Source: Bradyrhizobium sp. NAS80.1
Lineage (GTDB): Bacteria; Pseudomonadota; Alphaproteobacteria; Rhizobiales; Xanthobacteraceae
Assembly: GCF_001908205.1 (NCBI RefSeq)
Contig: NZ_LGHL01000021.1
Coordinates: 1 to 64,000 of the forward strand
Length of the DNA stretch: 64,000 nt
Direction of reading: 5' to 3'
Shown here in pieces: positions 42,951 to 51,808 of this stretch (the stretch's first letter is position 1; the number at the start of each line of letters is the position of its first letter). The notes beneath the pieces were generated by a model. That model was not told the origin of the DNA, ran no database searches, and was given only the letters and a program-made list of their open reading frames with translations. Both the position numbers and the translations under genes were made by a program.

Positions 42951-43864
42951 TGTCGGATCCGAAACGGTGGCAGATCGGGTTGATTGGCTATGGCGAGGTC
43001 GGCAGGATTTTGGCCGGGGACCTGCGCCAGCAGGACATCAAGGTCGCCGCTTTTGACATCAAGCTCGGAACCGAGCAGGGCGCGCCGCTGAAGGAGCATG
43101 TGGCGAAATTCGGCGTCGGCCTTGCAGCCTCCCACGCCGAGCTGACCGCGAAGTCCGATTTCATCGTCTCCGCGGTCACGGCGAGCCAGGCCGTGCCGGT
43201 GGCAAAAGCCTGCGCCGCGGCGGTGAACCAGGGTACCTGGTTCCTGGATTTCAACTCGGCATCGCCTGGTGCCAAGCAGCGCGCCGCCGCGCTGATCGAC
43301 GGGGCCGGCGGACGTTATGTCGAGGGTGCGGTGATGACCTCGGTGCCGCCTTATCGCATCAAGGTGCCGCTGCTGCTCGGCGGTCCCGGCGCGAAGGAGT
43401 TGGAGCCGCTTCTGAACGCAATCGGATTTGCGGCGAAGGTTGCGAGCGACAAGCTCGGTGTGTCCTCCGCGGTGAAGATGTGCCGCAGCATCATGATCAA
43501 GGGCCTGGAAGCCATGGTCATCGAGAGCTTCACCACAGCGCGCGCCTATGGCGTCGAGGATGCCGTGCTGGCCTCACTTGCGGAGACGTTCCCGGGCATC
43601 AACTGGGAGAAGCAGGGCGCCTATTTCTTCCAGCGCGTGATCGAGCACGGCCGCCGCCGTGCCGAAGAGGTACGCGAGGTCGCCGAGACCGTGCGCGAGG
43701 CAGGGCTGACGCCGTGGTCCGCGCAAGGCACGGCCGAGCGTCAGGCCTGGGTGGCCGATCTCGCCGACGAAGGCCTGTTCGGCACCAAAGGAACGAAGGA
43801 GTTCGCCCGCAGCGCCGACTGGCGCACCGAGGCGGACCGTATCCTGGCGAAGATCAAGCGGTGA
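42950..43864 (+). CDS. DUF1932 NAD(P)-binding dehydrogenase
   Basis: A 304-residue protein of the 6-phosphogluconate / 3-hydroxyisobutyrate dehydrogenase superfamily. The Rossmann motif GLIGYGEVGRILAGDL is at residues 10-25 and the C-terminal helical DUF1932 domain follows (VKMCRSIMIKGLEAMVIES). The substrate is unknown. As the last gene of the aromatic operon it may oxidise or reduce a ring-cleavage product. Its 3' end overlaps the convergent small gene by 11 bases. Confidence 0.75.
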   Translation: MSDPKRWQIGLIGYGEVGRILAGDLRQQDIKVAAFDIKLGTEQGAPLKEHVAKFGVGLAASHAELTAKSDFIVSAVTASQAVPVAKACAAAVNQGTWFLDFNSASPGAKQRAAALIDGAGGRYVEGAVMTSVPPYRIKVPLLLGGPGAKELEPLLNAIGFAAKVASDKLGVSSAVKMCRSIMIKGLEAMVIESFTTARAYGVEDAVLASLAETFPGINWEKQGAYFFQRVIEHGRRRAEEVREVAETVREAGLTPWSAQGTAERQAWVADLADEGLFGTKGTKEFARSADWRTEADRILAKIKR

Positions 43865-44186
43865 GGTTGAACGTGCTGTCGTCTCGATAACCCGAGATCT
43901 CGTCGCGGGCGAGCGCGATCAAGTCGATCAGGCGTTTTGCCTCGCGGACGACCTGGTCCTTGGCGCGCTCGGTGCGGAATTCGGTGAGGATCATGCGGAT
44001 GCACTTGTCGGCGGTATCGAGCGTCCAGAGCGCGCGGGCCATGTCGTGCTGAGTGTGGATCGCCGATATATCGAGGCCTGACAAAACTTCGCCGATGCCG
44101 TTCAGTCGCTTGACCGCCGTCTCGGCGGGCGTCTTGGCCCGAATGGAGTGGTAATCAATGCTGCTGAATGCGCTGAACATATCCAT
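43854..44186 (-). CDS. Small helical hypothetical protein
   Basis: A 110-residue, mostly alpha-helical soluble protein (MDMFSAFSSIDYHSI, then ALWTLDTADKCIRMILTEFR). No signal peptide or membrane segment and no recognised family. Its stop lies inside the 3' end of the convergent DUF1932 gene. The start codon context is ordinary. Confidence comes from protein-like composition over the whole length. Confidence 0.55.
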   Translation of the reverse strand: MDMFSAFSSIDYHSIRAKTPAETAVKRLNGIGEVLSGLDISAIHTQHDMARALWTLDTADKCIRMILTEFRTERAKDQVVREAKRLIDLIALARDEISGYRDDSTFNLTA

Positions 44187-44337
44187 ACTTCCCCAATTGA
44201 ACGCAGATGGTCAGAGCGCCTCCCAGTATGACCCGGGTGGTCGGTCGTGCAATGCGCACCGCTACGGTCCGGGATTCTACCGGACTCGGAACGTGGGGAA
44301 GGAACAGCGGTAAAATCGGAGGGGAGCGGCCCAATGA

Positions 44338-45543
44338 TTAGCCGCGTCTCCCGACAATCTTACCGTTGGAAGCGACGAGCTTGCCGTTCTTATAGACGGA
44401 ACGCCCCTGCGGGACCGCGACGACGGCCTCAGGAACATGTTCCGCGTTCAGCGTCACGAAATCGGCCTTGGCGCCGACGCGCAGGCCGTAGCCTTCGAGC
44501 CGCAGCGCCTTTGCGCCGGCCTCTGTAACGACATCGAACGCGACACGCAGTTCTTCGTCGATATTGAAGCCCGAGCGATAGCCGAGCGTCGTTGCCCGGC
44601 GCAGCATGTCGCCGTCGCCATAGGGCCACCAGGAATCGCGGATGTTGTCGTTGCCGCTGAAGACGGTGACGCCGGCGTTGCGCAGAACCAGGATCGGCGG
44701 AAAGGGCCGGGCGCCCGGCGCATTCGTCATGATCGCGACGCCGGAGCGGGCCAGGATGTCGGCGATCGTCTTGAGCTGATCCATGGAGATATCGCCGAGC
44801 CCGTAGGCATGGCTGACGGCGACATGGCCCTCCATGCCGAGCGCGCGCGTGCGTGCCGCGATCTGCTCGATCTCGAAGGCGCCCAGCGTGCCCATGTCGT
44901 GCAGATGGATGTCGACGTCGACGCCGTGCCTGCCGGCCACTCCGAACACGACGTCGAGGTGCTTTTCGACGTCGCGGTCGAAGCTCGCGGGATCGAGCCC
45001 GCCGACGAGATCGGCGCCAAGGCCGATGGCCTCGTCCAGCAATTGCGGCGTACCCGGGCTCGACAGGATGCCGCTCTGGGGAAAGGCGACGAGCTGGATG
45101 TCGATCAGCCCCTTGTATTCCTCGCGCACGCGCAAAATCGTCTCGAGCGATTTCAGCCCGACCGAGCCGTCCACCATGACATGGCTGCGCATCTGCGTGC
45201 TGCCACGGCCGATGCAGAGATCGAGCTGATTGCGCGCACGGACATCCATCGGCGCGGCCTCGGCCATGTTCTGGGCCTGGAAGGCGACGCGTTCATGCAC
45301 GTTGAACCCGTTCGTGCATGGCTTGTGCGGACGCCAGGCGTCGCCATAAAAGCTGGTGTCGAGATGGATGTGGCCTTCGACGAAACCGGGCACGACGAGC
45401 GCGTCGCCGAGGTCGATCGTCTCGGCGCCGCTGGGCGGCTGGTCAGCGGGCGGGATCGCGGCAATGCGGCCGTCCTTGACCGCGATGTGATGGCGAGCCC
45501 CGCCGTCGAAGCGCGCGTTCAGGAAGATCGTGTCGAGCGCCAT
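44338..45543 (-). CDS. Cytosine-deaminase-like amidohydrolase (copy 2)
   Basis: A 401-residue amidohydrolase with the metal sites GHIHLD, RSHVMVD, DIHLHDMG and a SHAYGLG histidine, plus SGNDNIRDSWWPYG near residue 305 as in cytosine deaminase-like enzymes. It is related to the next gene upstream (45625-46863), separated from it by 81 bases, and probably co-transcribed. The substrate is likely a cyclic nitrogen compound, but cytosine itself is not established. Confidence 0.8.
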   Translation of the reverse strand: MALDTIFLNARFDGGARHHIAVKDGRIAAIPPADQPPSGAETIDLGDALVVPGFVEGHIHLDTSFYGDAWRPHKPCTNGFNVHERVAFQAQNMAEAAPMDVRARNQLDLCIGRGSTQMRSHVMVDGSVGLKSLETILRVREEYKGLIDIQLVAFPQSGILSSPGTPQLLDEAIGLGADLVGGLDPASFDRDVEKHLDVVFGVAGRHGVDVDIHLHDMGTLGAFEIEQIAARTRALGMEGHVAVSHAYGLGDISMDQLKTIADILARSGVAIMTNAPGARPFPPILVLRNAGVTVFSGNDNIRDSWWPYGDGDMLRRATTLGYRSGFNIDEELRVAFDVVTEAGAKALRLEGYGLRVGAKADFVTLNAEHVPEAVVAVPQGRSVYKNGKLVASNGKIVGRRG

Positions 45544-45624
45544 CTGGTTCCTCCGTCGGTTGATTTGCGGTGATAGTTGCGCAGGACGCGGCTTTGGCGC
45601 AATGCGCGGGAAGGCAAGAGCCGT

Positions 45625-46863
45625 TCAGCGTCCGGGGGTAAAGAGAGTGGGCCGCTGCCGCTCAAACGTCTGCCGGCCGCTCTTGAAGCCCATCACGGTG
45701 TCCGGCAGCTCGGCGATGGCAAAGCGGCTGTCCTTTGTGTCGAGCACGACCAGATCGGCGGGATTGCCGACCTTGATGCCGTAATCGCCAAGATTCATCA
45801 GCCGCGCCGGCAGTTCGGTCACGAGATCGAGGCAGGTGTCGAATTCGTTGACCGAGGCGTGTGCGACGTTGGCATAGAAGTTCGCCATTCGCAGCAGCGA
45901 GGCGTCGCCGAACGGCGTGAAGGGATTGAGCACGTTGTTGGTCGCCACCGAGCACAGCACGCCATCACCCGCGAGCTTGTGGGCGAGCGTCAGCCCTCGC
46001 GGTGCGTTGTGGGTGGCTTCGCGCCCCATCAAATAGAGATCGGTCGCGGGCAGCACGGTGACAGCAACGCCGGCTTTCGCGAGCTGTGCGGTGGCGGCCT
46101 TCATCCGCTCCGGCGGCAGCGCGGAAAGCTTTGTGGCATGGCCGATCGCGACGCGTCCCCCGTAGTTGCGCCGCTCGGTCTGCCGGCAGACCTCGTCGAG
46201 GTGCCACCAGGACGGATCGAGATCGAAGTCGAGATGAAGATCGACGTCGACGTCGAATTCCTGCGCGAGATCGAAGATGCGTTCGAGATGGGCGTTCGGG
46301 TCGGTGTCCATATAGGGACAGCCGCCGATGGCTTCGCCACCATCACGCAGCGCCTGAATCAGCAGTTCCTCGCTGCCGGGGTCGTTGGTCAGGCCTTCCT
46401 GCGGGAAGACGCAGAGCGACAGGTCGAGCGCCCAGGCATAGTCGTGCTTGAGCGCCTTGACCGCTTCGAAGCCACGCAAGGCGATGCGCGGGTCGATCTC
46501 GACATGGGTGCGCATCCGCGTCGTGCCGTGCACGATCGCACGTTCAAGCACCTTGGCCCCGCGCGCGTAGACGTCCTCGACCGTGAAATCCTTTTTCATC
46601 CCGGCAACGGCGCGGATCGCCTCCGAGACGCTGCCGTGATCGTGCCCGCAGCGGCCGAGCAGGCAGGCCTTGTCGAGATGGATGTGGGTGTCGACGAAGC
46701 CGGGCAGGGCCAGGTGCCCGCCGACGTCGATCTCGACGGCTTCGCAGGCGAGCCGCGGCTCGATCGCAGCGATCCGGCCGCCCTTCACGCCGATATCGAC
46801 GGGTGCGGCGGATGATCGCAACAGCGCGTTGCGGAAGATCAGGTCGAGGGCGGGCTGGGTCAT
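45625..46863 (-). CDS. Cytosine-deaminase-like amidohydrolase (copy 1)
   Basis: A 412-residue amidohydrolase with DTHIHLDKA, RTHVEIDP, DLHLDFD, IGHATKLS and a VATNNVLNPFTPFGDASLL segment, all typical of the CodA branch. It is first of a two-gene unit, with a candidate GntR operator at 46957-46967 about 95 bases upstream. Together with the neighbouring Liv-type importer it suggests uptake and hydrolysis of an N-heterocycle. Confidence 0.8.
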   Translation of the reverse strand: MTQPALDLIFRNALLRSSAAPVDIGVKGGRIAAIEPRLACEAVEIDVGGHLALPGFVDTHIHLDKACLLGRCGHDHGSVSEAIRAVAGMKKDFTVEDVYARGAKVLERAIVHGTTRMRTHVEIDPRIALRGFEAVKALKHDYAWALDLSLCVFPQEGLTNDPGSEELLIQALRDGGEAIGGCPYMDTDPNAHLERIFDLAQEFDVDVDLHLDFDLDPSWWHLDEVCRQTERRNYGGRVAIGHATKLSALPPERMKAATAQLAKAGVAVTVLPATDLYLMGREATHNAPRGLTLAHKLAGDGVLCSVATNNVLNPFTPFGDASLLRMANFYANVAHASVNEFDTCLDLVTELPARLMNLGDYGIKVGNPADLVVLDTKDSRFAIAELPDTVMGFKSGRQTFERQRPTLFTPGR

Positions 46864-46956
46864 GGCGTGGGTTCAGCTGTAACAGCCTAGTGGATGCGGC
46901 GAGAGTTGGCAGCACCAAATTGTGTGCAGATCAATCACAAAATTGTTCAAACAAAA

Positions 46957-46967
46957 TGCATGCACTT
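46957..46967. promoter_or_regulatory. Candidate GntR operator, site 1
   Basis: TGCATGCACTT occurs here and again at 47917-47927. The core TGCATGCA is palindromic, the usual form for FCD-type GntR operators. It lies upstream of the minus-strand amidohydrolase pair. Confidence 0.55.
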
Positions 46968-47086
46968 CCAAGGAGGAATTGTAGGATATCCAGGCCCCAG
47001 AGAACCCGCTCTGTCCGCCCCCACCTTGTCCGCCCCCGCGAAAGCCGAAGCCCCGATGACCGACGCAGAGATCGTGGAGGCCTATC

Positions 47087-47848
47087 TCACGGCCTCGATC
47101 GCCCGACTTTCGGCAGCTTGACGACGCGATCGCCCGTTACCTCGTCGGCATAAGGCGCCAGGATATCGAGGAGATCGCGGCCGCGCTGCGGGACAGGGGC
47201 CACCAGTGCGCGATTGGCCACGGAATCCAGGTGATGGCGCATCAATTCCATCACCTTGGCCTCGTCGCCCTTGGCGAGCGCGGCGATGATGGCGCGGTGC
47301 TCGCTGATGGCGCATTCGCTCGAATGCGGCCGGCTGTAGAGCGACAGCGTCAGGCAGCATCGATAGGCGACCTCGCTGACATAGCGCACAAGGATCGGGC
47401 TGTTGGTCATCTGCGCGAGCAGGATGTGGAATTCGGTAGCGAGGCGGATCGAGACCGCATCCGTGCCGCCGCGCGCGCGGTCCTCGGCGTCGACATGGGC
47501 GTTCAGCTCGGCGATCTGGCTCTTGGTCAGCTTGCCCGCGAGCTGACGGACCACGAGCCGCTCGAGCTCGATGCGGATGTCGAAGGCGTCGCGCGCCTCC
47601 TGCCAGCTTGGCGTCGCCACGACAGCGATCCGGTTGCGGCGGAGCTCGACCAGGCCTTCCCCTGCCAATTGCCCCAGCGCGTGGCGCGCAATGGTGCGAC
47701 TGACGCCGAAACGTTCGCCCAGCGCATCCTCAGGCAGCTTTGCGCCGGGCTCGAGCGCCTGCTCGATGATCGCGCGCCGCAGCGCGCGGCAGATCACGCC
47801 GACCTTGTCTGACGATTTGGAAGTCTTTCTGGTGGGGCGCGCCGCCAT
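47087..47848 (-). CDS. GntR family regulator (FCD subfamily)
   Basis: A 253-residue regulator from the ATG at 47846-47848, which has GAGGA eight bases upstream; a GTG at 47890 would add 14 residues. The winged helix (LEPGAKLPEDALGERFGVSRTIARHAL) is followed by an FCD ligand domain with metal-type residues (DAEDRA, ATEFHILLA, SEHRAIIAAL, MRHHLD). It lies between the amidohydrolase genes and the importer, all on the minus strand. Its own promoter holds one of the two TGCATGCACTT sites, suggesting self-control. Confidence 0.85.
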   Translation of the reverse strand: MAARPTRKTSKSSDKVGVICRALRRAIIEQALEPGAKLPEDALGERFGVSRTIARHALGQLAGEGLVELRRNRIAVVATPSWQEARDAFDIRIELERLVVRQLAGKLTKSQIAELNAHVDAEDRARGGTDAVSIRLATEFHILLAQMTNSPILVRYVSEVAYRCCLTLSLYSRPHSSECAISEHRAIIAALAKGDEAKVMELMRHHLDSVANRALVAPVPQRGRDLLDILAPYADEVTGDRVVKLPKVGRSRP

Positions 47849-47916
47849 CGGCGAATCCTCAGAATGGGTCGAAGCCTCTCTCTCTAGCACAGCCCTTTGC
47901 GATCGAATACTCCAAT

Positions 47917-47927
47917 TGCATGCACTT
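47917..47927. promoter_or_regulatory. Candidate GntR operator, site 2
   Basis: The same TGCATGCACTT as at 46957, here about 70 bases upstream of the gntR start codon. Confidence 0.55.
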
Positions 47928-48010
47928 TCAGCGGATGTGGCAGCCGCTGTCGGAGCGCCTTACGGGTTGGGTCGAGTACCAGGTCGCTTGCGAATAGGGC
48001 GAGATATGAA

Positions 48011-48043
48011 AGAGCGCCCGTCTGCAGAACAGGCGAGCGCTCT
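48011..48043 (-). terminator. Hairpin after the second Liv operon
   Basis: AGAGCGC and GCGCTCT enclose further pairing (GCCCGTCTGC with ACAGGC). It begins about 34 bases after the binding-protein stop codon in the minus direction and is followed by a weak T-containing stretch. A terminator or message-stabilising stem is likely. Confidence 0.45.
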
Positions 48044-48076
48044 CCAAGCGAGAGGCTTTGAGAGAGTTGGCGACCG

Positions 48077-49217
48077 CTACTGCAGCGCCTCAAGTTTGGC
48101 ATTCTTGCCGTCGACCACCCTAAAGACGACGTAGCGCGGCTGCATCTGTCCGTTCGGCAGGAACTGGACATCCCCGAACACCGTGCCTTTGACGGCCTTG
48201 CCGCGGATCGCTTCCGCCACCGTCTTGCGATCGAGCGACTTGGTCGCTTCGACCGCCTGCGCCCAGACCTGCACGGCAGCCGCGCCAAGCGCTGCGCTCT
48301 TGTCGGGATCGGCGCCGTAGGCCTTCTTGTAGGCGGCCACGAACGAAGTGCTTTCCGGCTGGGTCGTGAACGGGGGCAGGTCGGGGGAAAAAGATGTCGG
48401 CCGAGATCACGCCGTTATTGGCATCGCCGGCCACCTTGAACACCGTGCTGAGCATGATGCCGACGGCGCCGACGAAGGTCGACTTGATGTCGGCCTGGCG
48501 ATACTGCTCGACCATCGCCGGGAGCCCTGAGGAGTTCGACGAGTTGGTGACGATGATGGCGTCGGCGTTGGCGCCCTTGAGATTGGTGAGCTGCACCCGG
48601 AAATCGGTGTCCTTGAATGCGAACTTCTCGGTCATGACGACTTCGCCGGGGAAATTCAGCTTCTTGAACTCGGCTTCGACCGCCGTCTGGAAGCCGTTGC
48701 CGTAGACGTCGTTCTGGGTGAGGAAGGCAACCTTCTTCGCCTTCATTGTCTCCACGACATATTTGGCGATCACGCCAGCGTCAAAGCCGTTCGAGCTGTT
48801 GATGCGGATCGCGTAAGGGTTTGTCTCGCCGCTCAGGATCAGGTCCGATTTCGAGACCGCGGTGATGTCCAGAACGCCGCCGCGCGCCAGGATCGGCTGC
48901 ATGGCGAGCGTGACCGGGGAGTTCCAGCCTTCGATCACGACGTCGGCCTTCTCGGCGATCATCTCGTTGGCGCGGCTGACACCGACCGCGGGCGTGCTTT
49001 CGTCGTCCTTGGAGATCAACGTGAGCTTGCGGCCAAGCAGGCCGCCCTTGTCGTTGATCTGCTGGACGATGAGCTTGACGGCATTGGTGACGGTCTGGCC
49101 GTCGGGACCGGCGCCGCCGCTCAGCGGAAAGATAGTACCGACCTTGATGTCCTGTGCCATGGCCGGCGCTGATGCGAGACCCAACAGCAGCGCGAGAGCC
49201 AGTTTCGTCTTGTGCAT
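48077..49217 (-). pseudogene. Liv-type binding-protein gene with +1 frameshift
   Basis: From the ATG at 49217 the frame reads a signal peptide (LLLGLASAPAMAQD) and a normal PBP type 1 protein up to SADIFFP. It then shifts within a run of five G (48383-48387). Removing one base restores PDLPPFTTQPEST and leads into YKKAYGADPDKSA and the proper C-terminus ending KLEALQ at 48077. The repaired length would be 379 residues, normal for the family. As printed, the last quarter of the protein is garbled. A real mutation would silence this importer's receptor; a homopolymer error is also possible. Confidence 0.82.
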
Positions 49218-49239
49218 GCTCTTCCTCCCAATATGTGTC

Positions 49240-50217
49240 TTACGTTTTCTTGGTGATACGGCGGTACAGACCCACGAGTCCGGCGGGCCAGAAGATCAGG
49301 ACCAGCGCCAGAACCGATCCGAGCACGATCTTGTTCCAGTCGCCGCCAAGCGACAGCAGGTTCTGCTGGGCGATCAGGAGGGCTGTGCCGATCAACGGTC
49401 CAAGCAGGACGCGGCGTCCGACCAGCACGATGGCCGTGAGCATCATCACCAGGAAGTAGGACTCGAACATATCAGGGCCGACATAGGCGCGCTGATAGGC
49501 GTAGAGCCAGCCGGCAAGGCCGGTGATCGGTGCCGAGATCACGAACACGGCGAGCCTGATCCGGCGCGGATCGACGCCGAGGCTCGCGGCCAGCGCCGGG
49601 TTCATCTGCACCATCAGCGCGGTGGTCCCGAGCCGGGAGCGGCGGAAGCGCGCGATGAAGGCGAGCGTCAGCAAGAGCAGGGCGAACGCGATCGGCCAGA
49701 GGTCCTCCTGCATCGCCCCGGAGAACGTGGTGACGAGCAAGGGGAGCTTCAGCGGAGGAATGCCGACTACCCCGTCGGAGCCGCCGACGGCGTCCCAGTT
49801 GAAGGCGATCTCATAGGCAACGACGGCGGCAGCATAGGTCACGAGCGAGAACACGAACTCGCGGGTCCGCAAGGTGACGGCGCCGAGAAAGGCCGCCGCG
49901 GCAAGGCACAGCGCAATCGTTGCGGCCGCCGTCATCCAGCCGTTCAGGCCGTATTTGACCGAGAGGTTCGCAGCCGCATAGCCGCCGATCGCCCAGAACA
50001 CGGTGTGCCCGAGGCTAACCTCGCCCAGATAGGAGAGCACGATATCCGCGCCGTAGCACATCACGGCGAAGATCGCGATCGTGGTCAGTGTCGAATAGGC
50101 CACCGATGTGCCGCCGAGCAGGCGCGGCAGCATGAAGCCGATGACGACAAAGGCCGCGACCGCCGCGATGCGGAGGAAAGGGATTGAGCTCGGTCGTTGG
50201 GATTCGATCGCGGTCAT
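49240..50217 (-). CDS. Liv-type permease (LivM-like)
   Basis: A 325-residue membrane protein from the ATG at 50215-50217, overlapping the stop of the LivH-like gene; a longer in-frame reading from 50484 would run inside that gene. LivM features are LSYLGEVSLGHTVFWAIGGYAAANL and the loop ALAASLGVDPRRIRLAVFV. Around eight to ten helices are evident. Confidence 0.87.
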   Translation of the reverse strand: MTAIESQRPSSIPFLRIAAVAAFVVIGFMLPRLLGGTSVAYSTLTTIAIFAVMCYGADIVLSYLGEVSLGHTVFWAIGGYAAANLSVKYGLNGWMTAAATIALCLAAAAFLGAVTLRTREFVFSLVTYAAAVVAYEIAFNWDAVGGSDGVVGIPPLKLPLLVTTFSGAMQEDLWPIAFALLLLTLAFIARFRRSRLGTTALMVQMNPALAASLGVDPRRIRLAVFVISAPITGLAGWLYAYQRAYVGPDMFESYFLVMMLTAIVLVGRRVLLGPLIGTALLIAQQNLLSLGGDWNKIVLGSVLALVLIFWPAGLVGLYRRITKKT

Positions 50218-51068
50218 TTGGTCGCGAGCCCCGCCGGACGGATAACCAATAGCGCCAGCAGCAGCGCAAAGGCCGCCGCCGTCGTATAAGCCTGCGCGAC
50301 GAACGCGCCGAAGAAGGCCGTGAATAGCCCGAGCCCGAGGCCCGCGACGAGCGCACCTCCGATCGAGCCGATGCCGCCGAGCACGACCACGACGAAGGTC
50401 ATGATGACCTCGTTGAAGCCCATACTGGTCAGGATCGGCGAACGGGGCGCAACCAGCGCCGCTCCGAGCGCGACCGCCGAGCATTCGAACATGAAGACGA
50501 GTAAGTAGACGATTTTGGCGTTGATGCCGAAGAGCTCTGCAAGCTTCGGGTCCTCGGCCACGGCGCGAATGACCGAGCCGAACCGGGTGCGCTGTGTGAA
50601 CAGCCAGACGGCGGCGTAGAGGGCGAGCGTGACTGCTAGCACCAGCACGTCCTGCCAGGTGAACCAGAGCGGACCGATGTCCACCTTGGCCCTCGCCAAG
50701 GTTCCAGGCAGCGTTTGCGGATTGCCGCCGAAGATCAGCGCGCTGCCGCCTTGCAGGACATAGCCGAGGCCGAGCGTCACGATCATGAGGCTAGTCAGGT
50801 TCTGCGTCATGACCAGGCGCATCATCGCGCTCTGCATCACGAGGCCGATGGCGCCCAGCACGATGATCGCCACGACGATGGCAAGCGGATAGGGCAGGCC
50901 GACCCTAGTGATGGCGTACCAGGTCACGAACGCGCCGAGCATGTAGAGTTGGCCGTGAGCGAAATTCACCAGGCGAGCGACGCCGAGCAGGATGGTCCAT
51001 CCGAGGGCGATGCAGGCATAGCCGGAGCCAAGCACGATGCCGTTGATGATCTGCTGGGCGATGTTCAC
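50214..51068 (-). CDS. Liv-type permease (LivH-like)
   Basis: A 284-residue membrane protein with the LivH start (GIVLGSGYACIALGWTILLG, then VARLVNFAHGQLYMLGAF) and the AVAEDPKLAELFGIN loop. It overlaps the LivF-like gene upstream by four bases and the LivM-like gene downstream by four. Confidence 0.88.
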   Translation of the reverse strand: MNIAQQIINGIVLGSGYACIALGWTILLGVARLVNFAHGQLYMLGAFVTWYAITRVGLPYPLAIVVAIIVLGAIGLVMQSAMMRLVMTQNLTSLMIVTLGLGYVLQGGSALIFGGNPQTLPGTLARAKVDIGPLWFTWQDVLVLAVTLALYAAVWLFTQRTRFGSVIRAVAEDPKLAELFGINAKIVYLLVFMFECSAVALGAALVAPRSPILTSMGFNEVIMTFVVVVLGGIGSIGGALVAGLGLGLFTAFFGAFVAQAYTTAAAFALLLALLVIRPAGLATK

Positions 51069-51808
51069 GACGGCGCTCCATCCGCGATGGTGCCGAGATA
51101 GGCCTCGATGATGCGGTGGTCGGCGGCCATGATGTCGGCCGGCCCTTCGCCGACGATACGGCCGCGTTCAAGCAGATAGAGATGGTCGACGACCTTGAGC
51201 GCCGCCTTCACGTTCTGCTCGACGAGCAGCACCGGCAGGCCGCGATCGACCAGCAGACGGATCCGCGACAGAAGATCGGTGATCAGGCGGGGCGCGAGGC
51301 CCGCGGAGGGTTCGTCGAGCATCAGCACGCGCGGGCCGGCGAGCAGGGCGCGCCCGACCGCGAGCATCTGCCGTTCGCCGCCTGACAGCGCCGCGCCCTT
51401 GTGCGAGCGGCGCTCGGCAAGCCGTGGAAAGAAGTCGAAGACCTCAGGCATGGTGAAGGTGTGCCGCCCGGTCGTGTCCGCAGGCGGCCGCACCAGCGCC
51501 AGGTTCTCATCGACAGTCAGTTCGGCGAAGATGTTCTTGCCTTCGGGCACCAGCGTGAGACCGCGTGCCACCCGTTCATGGGCGGCGAGCTTCTCGATGC
51601 TGCGTCCCTCGAGCTGAACGGAGCCGGTGACGACGGCGCGGCCGCGCGACCAGCCGGCAAGCGCGTTGACGAGCGTGGTCTTGCCTGCGCCGTTGGCGCC
51701 GACCAGGCCGACCATCCGGCCCGCGGGCACGGCAATATTGACGCCTGATACCGCGACATTGCCGGCATAGCGCACGGAGAGATTGTCGCTTTTGAGCACG
51801 CCGCTCAT
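51065..51808 (-). CDS. Liv-type ABC ATPase (LivF-like)
   Basis: A 247-residue ATPase with Walker A GANGAGKTT, signature LSGGERQMLAVG, Walker B VLMLDEPSAGL and H-loop VEQN. It is coupled by four-base overlaps to the ATPase gene before it and the permease gene after it. Confidence 0.88.
   Translation of the reverse strand: MSGVLKSDNLSVRYAGNVAVSGVNIAVPAGRMVGLVGANGAGKTTLVNALAGWSRGRAVVTGSVQLEGRSIEKLAAHERVARGLTLVPEGKNIFAELTVDENLALVRPPADTTGRHTFTMPEVFDFFPRLAERRSHKGAALSGGERQMLAVGRALLAGPRVLMLDEPSAGLAPRLITDLLSRIRLLVDRGLPVLLVEQNVKAALKVVDHLYLLERGRIVGEGPADIMAADHRIIEAYLGTIADGAPS

Noticed and set aside
42950-43864. DUF1932 dehydrogenase as the missing 2-formylglutarate reductase of the nicotinate route
   Set aside because: The E. 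barkeri enzyme is of the same broad superfamily, but this gene belongs to the tetR-linked aromatic operon 13 kb away and lacks the nicotinate operators.
47056-47121. Short plus-strand frame beginning MTDAEIVEAYL
   Set aside because: It resembles the start of SnoaL/NTF2-like proteins but stops after 21 codons and has no ribosome binding site nearby. At most a remnant.
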